The translations under genes were made by a program, and so were the position numbers. The notes beneath the pieces are model-generated. The model was not told where the DNA came from. It worked only from the letters and a program-made list of their open reading frames with translations, and did not search any database. From Neodiprion pinetum (lineage: Eukaryota > Arthropoda > Insecta > Hymenoptera > Diprionidae), in contig NC_060237.1 of NCBI RefSeq assembly GCF_021155775.2, forward strand, positions 2,482,501 through 2,546,500: a stretch of DNA of 64,000 nt, in the 5' to 3' direction. Shown here piece by piece: positions 25,653-40,850 of this stretch (positions within the stretch are counted from its first letter, which is position 1; each line of letters opens with the position of its first letter).

Positions 25653-25819
25653 GACGACGACGACGATGATGATAATGATGATGATGACGATGACGCCGGT
25701 GGCGGCGAAGTACAAGACAGGATCGCATTATGGGTAAAGAGAGAGAGAGAGAGAGAGAGAGAGTGCGATAGGAGCTGATTGTGAGCAGCGTTGCATTCTC
25801 TCTCTCTCTCCCTCTCTCT
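25653..25819. repeat. compound microsatellite cluster
   Basis: A gac/gat/aat triplet tract at 25653-25695 is followed by (GA)n at 25739-25763 and a (CT)n tract at 25797-25819. The two dinucleotide tracts are complementary, so they form an inverted repeat around a 33-bp spacer that could fold as a hairpin. Confidence 0.85.
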
Positions 25820-26677
25820 GTGCGTATGCGTGTGTAACACGTAGGTATAAACCTTATTGATTTCCTTCTCACGGTTTCTCTCCGGGCAAAGTGCGGAAAA
25901 AAATTGAAAGAAGTTATGAAAATAAGGCGAAGCCGGAAGGGGGCGTTCGATATGAGCATGCGACGGTGGACACGCAACACGCGCTCTAATTTTAGATCGT
26001 GTCACTCTGACGCCAGCTGGTACTCCTCCCCGTCTATTACGATCCCCGCGGCTCTCCGTCTCTGCCTATCCCACCTCCTCTCGCGCTCTCTCTCTCTCTC
26101 TCTCTCTCTTTCTCTACCTCGAACCCGACACCAACACCACCGATATATTCACTCATTCGCATTGACACGCAGACATCGGGCACCTCGGACCAATCGGCTC
26201 GCGGCTCAGAGAATTATTGAAAATATGTATGTATCGATCATATAGATATAATATGCAGAACACGGACACGTACCGCGCACACCAGGCAATTATCGAGCGC
26301 GTATAATGCGAAATTACCGTAATTCCACTGCGATTACGAAAATCGAATAGTATTCCGGTTTATGGAATTCGAATTTACCTTATACGTACGGTAGGCAACC
26401 GCTTTAACGGGTAGCAGGCGATCATTTTTTCGAAATTAACTCGACGATGGAAAATTTCTTTCATTTGCACAATAATTGAACGAAAGATTACAACGAAATA
26501 ACCGATCGGCGTGTCCGTGTCGCCAACTTGCATACTTGTGCGCATCGGGATCGGAATCGGTGAATTCGTTTCTCAAAATTAATTCCGGACTCGCGAACTT
26601 TCTACACGAAGAACGAAGCTGCAAATTGAGCGAGAGACTCTCGTATTTCTCACAGCGTCGAGGACGGGCGATAATTG

Positions 26678-26708
<31 letters not shown>

Positions 26709-29700
26709 AACAAGCTTATCGTCCGCTGCGGGCAAAGCGGCGTCCCGACGGTCGTTGGAGTTGCATCCGTGTACGTTTACCTACAAGGTAGAAAGAGCGA
26801 AGGAGCATATCGAGTATGCGTAAAGATGAAGAAAGGAAACCGCGATCGTTCGAGCTTCACTTCCTCTCATTGTTTAAATCGAATTTTTGCTTTCCTTATT
26901 CCGTGTTCCCTCGTCGAGCCGCGTTTTTATACCCATACCTACGCGCACCTCGTGTACGCCTAGATGCCAACGACCCAAAGTATACGATACCCCACATACA
27001 TATTATTAGTCGATTCCTCCGTTACACGCGCGTCGTATCGCAGGTCCGAACTCCAGGTATCGTGCATCTAGATCACAGGGAGCGATGGAAATTCAGGAAT
27101 TTAGCAATGCTCACCCGAGAGGCAGGTCGAATCGCCCGTAGGCACAAGATGATACACATTATCGAGTCCGCCTCGGACGCGAGGATCTCCACCAACTGTT
27201 CCCGGCTACCTGCGCAGAAGTCGGAATCCCCTTGAACACCCGATAGGACACAAAAGCTCGCGGGGATGCCGGGTTTTTTCTTAGTTCGACGTTGTACGAG
27301 CCGCGTTGGCGTGTCGAAGTCGAGGGCGAAGGAGCTTCTCCGTTTCGGCCTTTTGCGGTTTTTCGTTTTAGCAAACGACAAGGCAAGGCCGCGCTGATCC
27401 GTTAACAGTCGTACCGAAGGTGAACCACGGACGCCGGTAAACGCCAATTTCGATGTAATCGCATTCCTCGACACGTTACACTCGTTACCCATAAGCTACG
27501 GGCGTTTAATGACAAGGGAGAGTCCTCGCTCCTCTCGGATCTTCTTCTTTCTTCGACTTCGTCGACTCTTCGGTTCCTTTGTCCGAGCCGCGGATGCCTT
27601 GACCAACTGCGGTGCGTGCCCAACAACGTACACATTGCGCTATGCGTGCGGTCCCGAAGGACGTGAGAAAGTGCGATATGTGCTTTTCGCAATTCTCGCT
27701 CGCACCGGCAAACGACGAAACGGCGAAACACGCGGACAATGACTTACGTTCGCACTTCGATTCGTGAGCTTCGAAAAATTTCACATACCTGTACGTTACA
27801 TTCTGAATCGCTGCAGGATGTGCGGAGGAAGCGGTTTCGTTTTTCCTTTCATCGCGCTCGGTCCCCGGCGTTGTATGTAATTCACCGAGGAAGGAAAGAA
27901 TTACGAACGAACGGACGAACGAATGAACGATCCGGAAAAAGATAGGGATTCCAATTTCGAATGAAATTCGCGCTGAGATAATGACTGGATATAATAACCT
28001 ACGACGCAACTTTACGTACCTATATAAACTATATGTATATATATATATATAAGCCATCCGTGCGATTGCTCAAGAGTTTGCTTTCTTCAAAAGTTAACAG
28101 GTATTACACACATCTACTTATGCGGGGTGCACACGGCATCCCGGAGTCGGAGGGTATAATTTCTAAATAACAGGTCGAGTGGGTAATTGGATGGGTATGT
28201 AGGAAATGTCTGCGCACTAAATACGAAACCGGAAACCGGGCGAGCGCGAGGTTTTCGAACAATCGTGTGTGCCCTGCGCGGCGATATTTTTATACACGCG
28301 GAATCGTACAAGTTGTCCGTTCGAACGACCTCTTTTTCATGCACCCACGTTCGAGCGTGAGGTACGGTCAAAATATCGACAACGAGTCCGAATCGTCGAG
28401 ATGAAAGACAGGCAGGCCTGTGTGCGTTGTGCGTTTCGTACCTTGCGCCGAAACGCGAAACAGATGGGCGTGCGTTGGGTAATTGCTAAGCGTGAAAATC
28501 GTAATTGCACGTTTGAAAAGGGAAGGCATAATTCTTAGGTAATCGGCAAGGATTGCCCGAAGAGGAGGCAGACTTTTGATCCGCGCGCGTAGGGCGTTCG
28601 CTGATTTGCGCCACGCTTCCGTACATCTCGCGTGGTAGTTTTCACCCTATTTCTAACGCTGAAACTCATCTATTCACGCCGGAGTTAAAGCTTTCGGATA
28701 AGAAAACGACGAGTTACGCGACAATCTAGCAACAACAACAACAACGTGTACCTTAAATTGTTTGAAGTATAACGAGATCTAATGTTTGCGAACGGAGGTA
28801 TTTCACGAAAGGAGATAATGGCGAAATAAGATTCAGATGCGTGGCCACTGGCTTAGTGATGTGAAAATCTTGTACCCGTTATGCCCGCAATTGCTGCACA
28901 GAAACTCTTCAATCCTGTTTCTCGTATGTGGAAATCTTTAATAGCAGAGTAAATTGATCTTCGATTCTCGCATGACACGATTTTCACATTCCTCGACTAT
29001 CTGACTTCCCGTCATACGCACAAACCGCGTCCTCCGTTCTCACGTTGTACCCAAAGGCATCGGTCAAACAGGTAAACATCCCGCGTCGCAGTCGCAACGA
29101 ATTCATGTACAACAATGTATTTCCCTGCCAAAAATTCTCATTATCCGTTAACAAAAAATCACGGTCATAAAGTCCGCGATTCGATTTAAGTGTAAATAAA
29201 AAAAAAAAAATTAAATTGCATTCAACGAAAATTTGACTTCTCTCGTGCGTCCCGATAGAACCGTTTGTGAAAAAACGCCTCTACGCTGCGGAAGGAAACG
29301 TGGAGGGGGAGGGGGATGGGGGGAAGATGAAAAAAATCAGATCCGAAGTGGAAGTGGTTGGTTCTCGAGTGAGTCGAGTGGCTACCGTGAAGTGGCCAAG
29401 GAACTGCCTAGATCCGAATGAATTTAGGGTGTGCGGTAGAGAGACCGGGAGAATATAATAAGCGAAGGACTCGACAACAAGGAATTGTCATGGGTCTACA
29501 CGCATATGGATCCGTGCATACGGCGCGCATGTGAAACGTCGAAAAGGCCCGCCGCTTGAAAGACGGTCTTTCTAAGGCGTCAAGCTAACCATGAAGTATT
29601 CTATTGAACGAATTCTTCAAGGTAGTGATCCCGAGGACCATGGGATGAACGAGCCAAGAATGTCCAACAAGAATTTAACGTTTCTTCAATTTACACCACT

Positions 29701-32700
29701 GCACCCGACTGCCGTCCTGTTTATCTTAAGAATATAGCAACTTTTTCCTCTATTCAACTACACGCAACCCACGCCCATACACGTATACGTACCACAACCG
29801 GCACGTACGCCCGGGTGCAGGTTCGACGCCTTTTTATCCTATTTTCAAATGCTAATCATCTAAAAAAATTCAGAGTACGATCGGGGAAAAAATGCGGTAG
29901 GTCGTGCATCAATTCTTACTTCTTCTTTTTATCATTATTTAGTTTTTTAAATTTTTTTTTTTCCATTTTTTTTTATTTTTTTAAAATTTTTTTACTTTTT
30001 TATTTGTCCTCTCTCCCTTCACCGTTTTCGAATGAACAAACTCCAGTTAGTTTCTCGTTCAAGTCTAACACGGTCCGCGTTACGTTGGTCTGGTTTTTTC
30101 TGAACTTACGACTGGAAAAATAATTATCCAAGTAGGATATAATGCGAGAGGAGAGAGAAAAGGAAAGAAAAAAAAAAAAAAAAAAACAAACAAACAAACA
30201 AACAGTAAGAAGCACGAACCGTCGGAAATTCGTCTATATAATCAATCGCGCTGTACGTACGTTAAACGATGGAAATTGTCTGATCTCGAGGCAAGATTTC
30301 TTGCAATTCAATAGTACGCGTATATATGTGTACCATACCCATACACGCACGTACGATACATACAGGGTTAACGAACGGAAAGATGTACAACCGATCCGTC
30401 CGACTGGAGCGTGGCAGAAACACGAGAACGAGACGCGGCAGAAATGGGAAGAAGCGGAAGTAGCGGGCAGCTACGATCTTTGATTCGAACGGTGCGGTGT
30501 GTGAGTAGCAGGTATAGGCGGATAACTTGATAAAGTACCTCCTACACACCTGAGAGACGGACGTCACATACACCGACGCATACGCCACGTGTGAATTGTC
30601 GAGGCTCGGTTACCCCGAGACGAGGCATGAGATTGAGATAAATTTCATCGATCACTTCCCCGCGATTCCGGATGATAATTCTCGAAATCCGTCAAGTATT
30701 GAAAATACCATCGCTCATTCGTTTCCATCCAACGATCAAAACGATCAACGGACACTGAAAAGTGAAACGCCTTACCGATTTGCATCCCGTTGAAGAAACA
30801 AAAAAAAAAAACACCGCCTCCCGCTCTTCGCCTGAGAAATTATCATCAGACTTAGAAACCGTGTTCTCTCCGCCGGTATGCAGATACACCTACAACGTAC
30901 AGTAAAGGCGCATTTTAAGCATTGCGAAGGTGCGGATCGATCAATGGAGAAAATCTGACTGACTTCCATTATTCGATTACATTAGACAGCGGCGCCGTCC
31001 GCACGCAGAGCTCTAGACGTAAGGTGGATACACATATGCGGTACGAGGTATGTTATATCTGCACACAACGATCTCGCCGAGGTGTAACAACGGGCACGTT
31101 CCGTGCATTCGAGCGGTTATTCATGCACCTTGAAAGAATTACGTAAAGAGTGCGGATAGAAGGAGAGAGAGAGAGAGAAAAAAATAAAAAAACATTTAGA
31201 AAAAAAAAAAAAAAAAAATAATAATCAACTCACGGTGTTAACGATCGAGGAGAGGGGCCAACGAACGGTCTTCTTCTCGTCGTCGCGAAGTCTACGGTAC
31301 CGATATAGATATACAAGGTGTGGGTAGGTGCGGTAGGTTATACGACGGACCGCCTTGTCTCATCTCTCGCGCATTGTTTCCTCGTGAGTGGAATTTCGGC
31401 GAGGGTGAACCAACCTGCAGGAGCATCAGCCTCGATCATCGGCATACTGGAACGAAATGCGGTAAGGAAAACACGATCTGCGGCCGTCGGAGCAACGCAG
31501 GTATAATATGTAACGTTACAGGTATACGTTTTACAATGGAATACCTGTACGCCGAACGGTTAATTACTTTACGTTTATAACGATGTTCGATAATTGGAAA
31601 ATATATTCATCGCAAGGATTGATCGGAGTTTCGCAGAACGTAGGTGTGCGATTCGAGTGAAATTGTTAAGACGCGTATAAATCTAACGATTATTCGTCCG
31701 CGCGCGTTCCGCCGGGCATCGGATCGTCGCGTTAACCGATCCATTGAGCGTCGCTTTCCGAATGTGAACAAGATACGCGGTCACGGTGGTGGCAAATGAA
31801 TACCTACGAAACACGGATCGGTAGGAAGGTTCGCCGTTCGAAAAAATGCAGAATTGTCAGCGTGTAACACCTACAACGGTTTTAACTATGGCTGCAAGTA
31901 CGGTATACAAGCCTTATGCAAAAGCGTCTGTCTGCACCTATTTTATCTAATTGTAAATATGACGAGTGCGGTAAAAAAATTTTGTTCCTCGTACAACGCG
32001 AGGTGGGATACCAAGATTTTTTTTCTCAATGTAAATAACTCTTAGGTATCCTTCGGCATGTCTGATATTTATATATACCTGCCTATAATAGATGGTAGTA
32101 GTTATTAGCGCGTTCAGTCTTTACACGCAGGTATCGGCTACTTGTGATAAATGAAAGAAAACAATCGCGCCGATCATCCGGATCTAACGATCTTCGCGCC
32201 CGGAAAATTTTGAAAATCACGTTTCCCAAAAGGAGAGAGAAAAAAAAAAGAAATAGAAAAGGAGAACGCGGACGCTGGGGGAAGGATCGTGTATACAATA
32301 CAGGCGATTCGTCGGTATTGTGCGATCAGCCGCAGCGGCAAATAAATTTACACACACGTACGTACGTCGTACCTGTGGTTGGAGGTTCGGACCCAGTACG
32401 GGCAGGTCGACGTGTACGCAGCGACACGTCGCCGAAGGGTGTCGGATAGTCAGCGCGGCTCCGTCGCTCCGCCCTGTATAAGGTTTGGTAGACAGCCTTC
32501 CTCGCACCAAACGGACGTAACGAGTGAATAATTCAGTGCTAACAAGGGGAGGAAGATACGGCAATGACGTAGCACATTCACCACCCTGTGCGTAGCGTAC
32601 GCAGAGACTATCTCATCTCGGCTCTCTTTCGCCTTTGCGACGCGTCGATGAACCTCCTCAACCCTACAACCCCCGTCCGTCGTTTATATTTATCAATAAC

Positions 32701-35700
32701 ACTGTATTATCGAGACACTTAAAATCAACTGTCTACCGTGCCACGTGGCGTGCGATGTATCAAAGTCCTGAATTTGTGTGGAAAAAAGGGATATTATACT
32801 CGAGAGGCAGCATTAGGAGAAAAAAACATGCGTAACTTGAGCGCAAGATTTCAAAGTTCGCGCCTAAAACTGACGTCACGCGGCACCGGCCAACGGGCTG
32901 AGAAACACTCGTACGGGTTACGCGACGTATGAATTTTTGCACGTAGGCATCGCGTTTATTCGCGTTACATTATACCTAGATCCGAGAACTCGTAACCTTA
33001 TCGATAATTAATTCCCCCCGCCCTTTTCCACTCGCGAGCCATCTTTTATTTCCTCTTCCGATAATAAATCACGATAAGCGTAAATAAACGAAGCAGATCG
33101 TGCAAATACGGATTTGAAGGTGAGGCTTCGCGGGTGATCGAAAGTTAAAGTTTGCGTGTCGCATACCGCGCAGGCGAACGAACAATCACAATCGTAAGCC
33201 GTACCTTGCTATTTACTACGTCTAGCGGTAAAGCATCGTGCGTGTACCGCAGCCAAAGTGCCATTTGACGTGATGAACACGCACGCGAATGCCTTCGTTG
33301 GACCAGCGAGTACATCCCATCCCCATTGTGATCGCGACGTACAAGAATCTCGTTACATACGTAGGTACCTGCAATAAGCGTACGTGCGTTACACGTTACG
33401 CGGTTAGACCGCTAAACGGTAGACATTTTGCGGGTAAAGAAACCGCCTCTTCGGATTTAACTAACGTACAACCGTTGCAAGCCCTACCGTCACGTCGATG
33501 AAAGAGCGACACAGGTGAAAGAAACTCGGGTGTAACACATAGACGGGGTTGCAGGTTCGCTTTCGCGTTTGCGCGCGTGTGAGGACGACGGGTTAGGGAG
33601 CAGTTAGGGACGGGAGGAGCTCGCGTCGTGAATTAAGTCAAACCGATCCGGGACCGACGCAGGAATCCCGGCATCGCCGGCGATGGCCCACCTGTTTTGT
33701 CCACCCGTTCGTACCTCCGTTTTCTCCGTCCGTCTGCTCGGACGCGCCCCAGTTGGCACAGGTGTTCCTGCCTTTTACCCGCGCACCGAGGGAGAGAGAG
33801 ACGCGCTTCTTCGTTCTCGAATGTCTGCGTGCGTGTGTGAACATACGTAATGCGCTGTAATTTCCATTAGCGGCAATTCGGTGTAGCATCGTTCGTACCT
33901 CTACCTATGTCAAATGTTGTCCGTCAAGTTTTCCTTCCAGGCTTCAAATTCAATCGATCGAACGGCCGAGCTGACGTTTTTTTGTTATATACTATATGTA
34001 TATATATATGTATACGATTTAACAGATAGGTATACTCGGAAGTGATCGAGAATCTCAAATGGGCAGGGATTCGGGAGGTTGAAAAAATTTTAGGGGATTC
34101 AAAATTGACGGTAATGTCTTGATTTCGAGCAGTTTGATTTATTCTAGAATTTGAAGAATTTTTAACATGTTCAAGGTTACATTGACGAGAAAATTCGTCA
34201 ATTTTTTTATCTACGTATTTCTTAATATCCAGTTTTTCTACATATACGGCGTATCGGTTGAAAAAAAGCATTTCAAAATCGGTCTCCTAGATCCTGAGAT
34301 CTTGTACAAGCAAAAGAAAAACACGATGTGCGTCAGAAGCGGAATTTTTTTATAGCGTGGTATTTGAAGGTTGATTTTGCAGGTGAAATATCGACGAAAT
34401 TTTCAATTTTTTTTTTTTTTTGCCAAATACCCAATTCCATTAATAACAATAATCTACGCGACCAACTCGATGAATTTTCTGAAAATAAATCCTGCAGACT
34501 AAGATGTTACAAAAGCCTTGATTTCTCCTAGGACCAACATAAATCTATACGTACCTACGGAAGCAAATATCAAAATTCTCAGCACATCCCCAACTTACAC
34601 GCAGGTTACAAGTTCAATCCCCCTCCCCAAATTTCATTCCCATTTCCCTTGTTATCGTTACGTCGAGCTGGTGCGCGTAGAACCCAAGAGAGAAAGGTGG
34701 AAGAGAAGAGCGAGAAATTTTTAACACTGTGAGATAGAGAGAGAGAGAAAGAGGGAGGAAGTGACATGGGCGGACAACCGGAGAAGAAAGCGTGTAGAAG
34801 AGCGGTTGACCGCATCTGTCCGGTGTTGTCCGGGCATTATTAAGGCAATAAGAAGTCGCCACGGATATTAGCCAACCCCGCATCGGCGCCAGCGAGAGAG
34901 GGAGAGAGAGAAAGAGAGACGGGGTTGGCTTTTCCGTCGGCGGGTAGGCAGAGGCGATAGGTACCGGAATATAGGTGGCGTAGGTACGTGGATACGTAAG
35001 GACGTAGCGTGGCGAGTATCCCGGCACGCATGCAGACGCTGGGAGCATTTATTATGCGTATCCAAAGGGTTGTATGTAGTCCGATATAGATTCTATGATA
35101 AGTGGTGGCAGGCTAGCTCCGCTAGGCCTGACTAAATTCATATGCATGAGACTTTATTATATGGAATTAGGTATGCGCACAGGTGGTTGGCTTTGCGTAG
35201 GCTGCAGCGCAACGATCTTAAAGATATCAATAATATGCCCACCTACCCTGCCATTATGACTGTGTGTTCTCTTATAGAAATTATAAAACACTGGTAACGA
35301 GCCTCTGCCTCCTATACCGCCCAAATCCCCAACCCCTTTGGCCACCCGAGTCTTCTTTCACCAAGGAGCTTCTTTTTACATGCCCATACGACGCGTCCAA
35401 CGACCCGCGTTACAAACTCGTCCGCATGTTTTTCGGCGTGCCGTCACTGGCGATTCGTTTTTCAAGCAGCTAATTGCGGTCGCGTCGTGCGGATTATCCC
35501 GTCAAGGTCTCAAGGAAGATCATCGATTTTGGAAGACTGAATTTTCTTTGCGTCACCTTCTTATTTTCAAATCCACCGTATAAGTGTACATAGGCGTACC
35601 AGGTATACCGTCGAAAGGAGGAGGACAATTGTTTCGTTGTTACATCGGAAGCGCCAAGACCCTGAAATTACCCGGACTCTCAGCGACGCGTGATGAAGAA

Positions 35701-37313
35701 ATAAATAAGTAAAAAAAATAAATAAATAAAAATAACGAACAAAGGGAGGATGAAAAGAAAGGGGGAAGAAGAAATTACTCTCGTAAAGACACTTTCATCG
35801 CGTACGTTACGTCTGAAGTTTAAAACGTGGAACTCATCCGGTCGCCGGTGAACGCAAAGAGGCGGAAACGTCGGTATCACGATACTTGGGTACGTCGTTG
35901 AAAAGTGTCGAAGATAACCAGAAACGGGGATATCCGAAAATACGGAAATATCCACAAGACGGATTCCCGACGTTGCTCGCAATCGATCGAAACAAAAGTA
36001 TAAAAGTAAAGAGAACATCGAGGAACGATTCGTTCCCGAGTTATTCGAACAGATTGCTGAACGATCAAGCGGCTGCCACGTGACTTGCTAAGCTATAAAC
36101 TCTGGAAGAACTGATTTCTCAAAGTTCGCGCAAAGGAAGTTTAGCCTCAGATTTTAACGAGGAATCATATTTTCCTAGAAATTTAATAGCCTGGCGCCTA
36201 ATTACAGTCTCGCCGAAGACGCGATACGCGCGACGATATATTGTAAGATGATATAAAAGGAGGGCGAACCTTTATTTGACCTACATGCGTAAGTTGCGGG
36301 AACGAGTTGCGGTTTTGCATTGTACTGCACGGCCGCATCATAACGATGATGATGGTGATGATGCGTACCACGGTAGGATGTCAATATAACGCGTTCTTAA
36401 AATCGAACGTGAAAATAAGGGGAGAATAAAAGTGCCGAAAGAAAAACGTGATAGATGCTGGGACGAGGCGTTGCTGCTGCGGTCGATGGTTCATTCTCGA
36501 TATGAATACTTTTAAATATATAACTTATACAAACGTGAAATACATCTTACGCGATCATTTTTCTACATCCTATATTACGAAAACATTATTATACTTGCAG
36601 GTATACGCGTTACATGTACGTATATATATATATACGTATAATAAATGTATAATAAATGTAAAACAGACACGTACAAGCCTTGCAGATTTAAATATTTGAC
36701 TTCGGTACGGAATGTCTCGACTTGTTTAACCAACTGCTACTTATCCGAGTATTATATAGGCATCGCAAGAAATGAAGATGAATTCCAAAGAAAAGAAATG
36801 CAAGAGAAAGAATCAACACGACGTATACGGTGTAATTACGCGATAATAAGTGTATAAATTAATTGAAATAGTACGGTGTCGCGTATCGTACATCTTATTC
36901 TTCGTACAAATTTAAATACCTAAACGTAATCGTTGCAGTTGCAAATTAATCTGCAAAATTGCCACGAGATTCAACACTTGTATATATATATGTATATGTA
37001 TATATATGTATATATATATATATGTTTATACATCGAGTGTAAGAAAAACTCGAGGGAATTTCCAAGATTCTACACGCGTGATGTACGACGATGCGGTTCC
37101 TACAGCCGTACGTATATGTATACATAGGAGTAGCAATTACAAGTGCTCAGCGATAAAATGCACCGCGTGTATATAAGGATATACAAAGCTAACCGAGCGT
37201 ACAGCGAGATTACAAGATATTATGCAGATAGGGTGTGCGTATCAGCTCGGCGCGATCCGGCTTCGTCATAAATGCACACGATATGCATGTGCGCCCACCC
37301 TACGGACTGTACG

Positions 37314-37345
<32 letters not shown>

Positions 37346-40300
37346 CATGTGTGGTCACAAAACGCGCCCTGCGCAAACCGGAAATAACGAGAAAGAATAA
37401 GAAGGTTAGGAATAAGAAGAAGACGACGAAGCAGAAGGGATATTTCTCTTCCCAGTCGCCCGCGGCTCTATGGAAAAACAAACATGCGCTCACGTTTCAC
37501 GTACCTTTATTACTCGACGGATCAAGGATGAAGGACGAAGGACGAAGGACGAAGGAGTCGAAGAGAGTCAGGGCTCCTACAGGAGTAGGCTGCTGTACCG
37601 ATTTACTCGATGCCTGGAAGAAACGTCGCCTGCTCACTTCCTTCCATTCTTTCCTTATCGTTAGGTATAATACTTGTGCCCGTTTTTCATCCATGCTTAC
37701 AAAGGCCATGCCATCTTCTTCCGCGTGCGGGAAAGCGGTCTCTGATTAGTACGTTATATGTACGCAACATCGTATACCGATACGATGTTTAATACACATG
37801 CGTGTAGATTTAATAGCTATCTGTATAACTAGTTTCATTAATCAGGGCAGATTATCTCTTATACAATGCGTCTCGATTTACTTTTCTCTTCGTCTCTTTC
37901 CAACGTCAGCGGCTGCTACTAATTTTATAATTATTGTTATAACCGATCGATTAATCACACGGTCGGAAACGCCGTCAAGTATAAATAAATGTATTTTTGT
38001 GTTCATTTCGCACGCGGTATACGATCGAACTAATTTTGAACATCGAGCATCACGGCGGAAGATTCATCCAGGTTTGCAATATGGCGCAGATTTCAATGAA
38101 TTTTTCGTTGTTTAAGCAATAAAGAAGGATCATTTTGTTTATTTTTTTTTTCTTTAAACGAAATATTTTCATTTCGTTGCTGAATCGACGGTTAATTCGG
38201 GTATAATTATAACGGGATACGTAAATAGGTTGCACACCTGTCTATACGGAAAAACGCGGAACCTTTTGTTTACATGTAGTTATACAATATACGATAATTA
38301 ATATCGCTTTATAATTGTACGTGATTAATTTCACAGTGCCGCGTTATTTATTGGGAAGAACAAGTGGATTATGTAAACCTTTGCGTAATCCCAGTTAGTT
38401 ATATAATTATAGACAGAAAACGAAGAGATCTGCAGCCAAAAGGAAAAATTTAACAATAATTGTTTTTCCTTTGTTATTATTATTTGTTAATTTCAATTAA
38501 TCGAATGTTTCCCCGTCTTTGTTTTAACAATTTTACTTACGTCGCTGCGAAAACAATCCCTGTACACGAACCACCAACTGAACTTATAATAAAATTCTCC
38601 TCCGTATTATACGGTTATGAATAACGCAAAATGTAGGCAAGTACTTTAGCGCTATACATTATACGTAGAAAAGCCTGCATCGTACACTCGTCGTTAATTG
38701 TGCAGTTGATAATTCTCTCGTGCATGCGTACGTATGTAGACGAATAGGTTGTACCCATAAAATGACATTAATTGCCAATCGGCGATCATTCGATTATCTT
38801 TTACGCAGCTCGTGACGCAACCGTCGGAATGTTACGGAACTACGACGTCGAATTGTTTCAACATTAGCGAAATTTTCAACATACATCCTTTTTCTCTCGC
38901 GTAATTAAATTCAATTTCCTTGTAGTGCCCGCCGTACAAACATCCGTCACAGACCTAAATTGGTATTGAAAAATTTCGACGAGCAGTTCCGGAATCGATG
39001 AATTAAAACGATATCAATTCATTCGTCCGTGTCTGATTTGACATTTTTCTCCTACACACCCTTTTCTCTCTCTCTCTCTCTCTCTCTCACACACGCACAC
39101 GATGTATTTCGATATAATTGAATACATTACGTGATATAATACACAATATCGTGCGAGATAGAGTTTTCGACGAATAGTTCTCCTAAGTGATGAAAATTGA
39201 AAGGTGAAAGGCGAGCCGGAGCGTTGTCGCTTGTATTTTTGACGTCAAAAGTGCTAGACGGTGTCAGGCCGAAATATCGGCACGCATTGTACGTATCGGC
39301 ATAGCTGCCTGTGCCGCGTACACGCGCATACAAACATACTCAAATCCTGCATGCGACAAGTTCCGCGACATCCGCGAGGTTTTCGCGCGTCGCGATTTAA
39401 TACCTTTTTTAAACCGGCGCGATACTCGCTCGCCTCGGCGATCCGTACATCGTACACGTATGCACAACGTGTAACGTACGTTACAATTATACACCTGTGT
39501 GAAACTGTCCTGTTCTACGTGCATTATTATATCGATGCGGTTGATATACATACGATAATTATGATTATCCGTGTATCCGTGAGCACACATATGTGCGTAC
39601 CTACGCATGTGTGCGTCCTACACGGTATTGACACAGACGCGTGACATTGTGCTGTATGAATTAGCGAACAGGGGTATTATATGCCTGATATATGCGAGCG
39701 TGTAGAAATATCACGTATACATGTATGCATGTATATATACACATCAAATAAGGATTGATTTATAAGATCGAAATAACTCGTGACGCATGGAGCAGCGTTA
39801 TATACCGTCGGTATTATTCGTATCGTTCGTTACACTGCAACGTATATATTTCAATCAGGCGCAAATTACATTTCAAACGCTGCCTGCGCGGTATATTGAA
39901 AATGAATAATAAACTTTCGATCCTCGCAACGATACAATTTTATCCTTGATTTTATCACTAGAGGTTGAAGGTTGCGATAAGACGTGAAGAACGCGCTTAA
40001 CCTTTGTACAACATAAGACCGAGTCGACCGTGAACAAAGTAAATAACAATGAAAAAAGTATGAATATGTCGGAATTGCGGCTGATGCGGGACTCGGTGAG
40101 CAAAGCAACTTGCACAAGCTTGCAATGTTGCCTACCCTGTATTCTTCCTGAAAGCCATGCGCAGCACGGCAGCCACGGTATTATTATACCTACGTATTAA
40201 TATACAAGTCGCATGCGAAAGTACATACATGGGGCGGTCTCGGCCAGCTCGGCTACATTTTTCCTATCCTCTCGGATCTGTTCCATAATTGCTTGTACAG

Positions 40301-40850
40301 TATATACCTAGTACTACCCGAAGGTATTCTCTGTGAATTTTTTCAGATTTTTCAATTTGTGCGTTTCGGAAATGTTTTTGATTTTTTTAAATCCGTTTTA
40401 TCCAAGTATATACCAACATCACCCAACGTACAAGTATAATACAAAAATGGCTGATTACACGCGTGCTTATCGGAGTTAGCTTTGCGATAGACGTATATAT
40501 AATGGGATGAGTACAAGAAGATAACGAGCAATGAGGGGGGGAAAAAAATCCCCGAGAGAAAAGAGGGGGACAAAGAATATATTAAAGATACATCGAACAG
40601 AGCGAATGCTGCTGCAGGAACGCGAAAGGAGGCAACAAAAGAGGCAAATGTATAAACGGCACGGTCGGTTATACATCGCGAGTCCTATGTATATTGTAAT
40701 ATACCAGCGTTACACCGCAAATAAATTGTTATCGTTAATATTTTATCATCCCGGCGCCCAGAAGAAAAAAAAAAGAAAAAGTGGGGATTACGCATCGGTG
40801 ACTTATACAGCGTGTGCAATCGGTCTACATCGTAATGGGTCGTGCCTAAT
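25820..40850. other. gene-free region, middle part of the desert
   Basis: No supported gene. Long frames here are low-complexity or random, made of Ser/Leu from (CT)n or Lys from poly-A. Contents include (CT)n at 26086-26113, (TA)n at 28031-28051, poly-A/poly-T tracts at about 26680-26706, 29950-30000 and 31200-31220, a GC-rich patch at 33540-33800, and TA-rich arrays at 36980-37024 and 37313-37348. A (CT)n followed by CA repeats lies at 39066-39100. Frequent acgtac/gtacct words give many short palindromes. Confidence 0.55.
36980..37024. repeat. TA/TG-rich dinucleotide array
   Basis: Tatata units interrupted by tg over 45 bp. A second array of the same type lies at 37313-37348, and related tatgta motifs occur between them. 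Confidence 0.85.

Noticed and set aside
25535..26245. Long Ser/Leu/Arg-rich frames on both strands
   Set aside because: They are translations of (CT)n, (GA)n and triplet repeats, with no domain and no splice support.
29819..29830. ggttcgacgcc followed by T runs, resembling the 3' half of a tRNA gene
   Set aside because: The flanking bases do not pair as a T stem and no A box or acceptor stem is found upstream.
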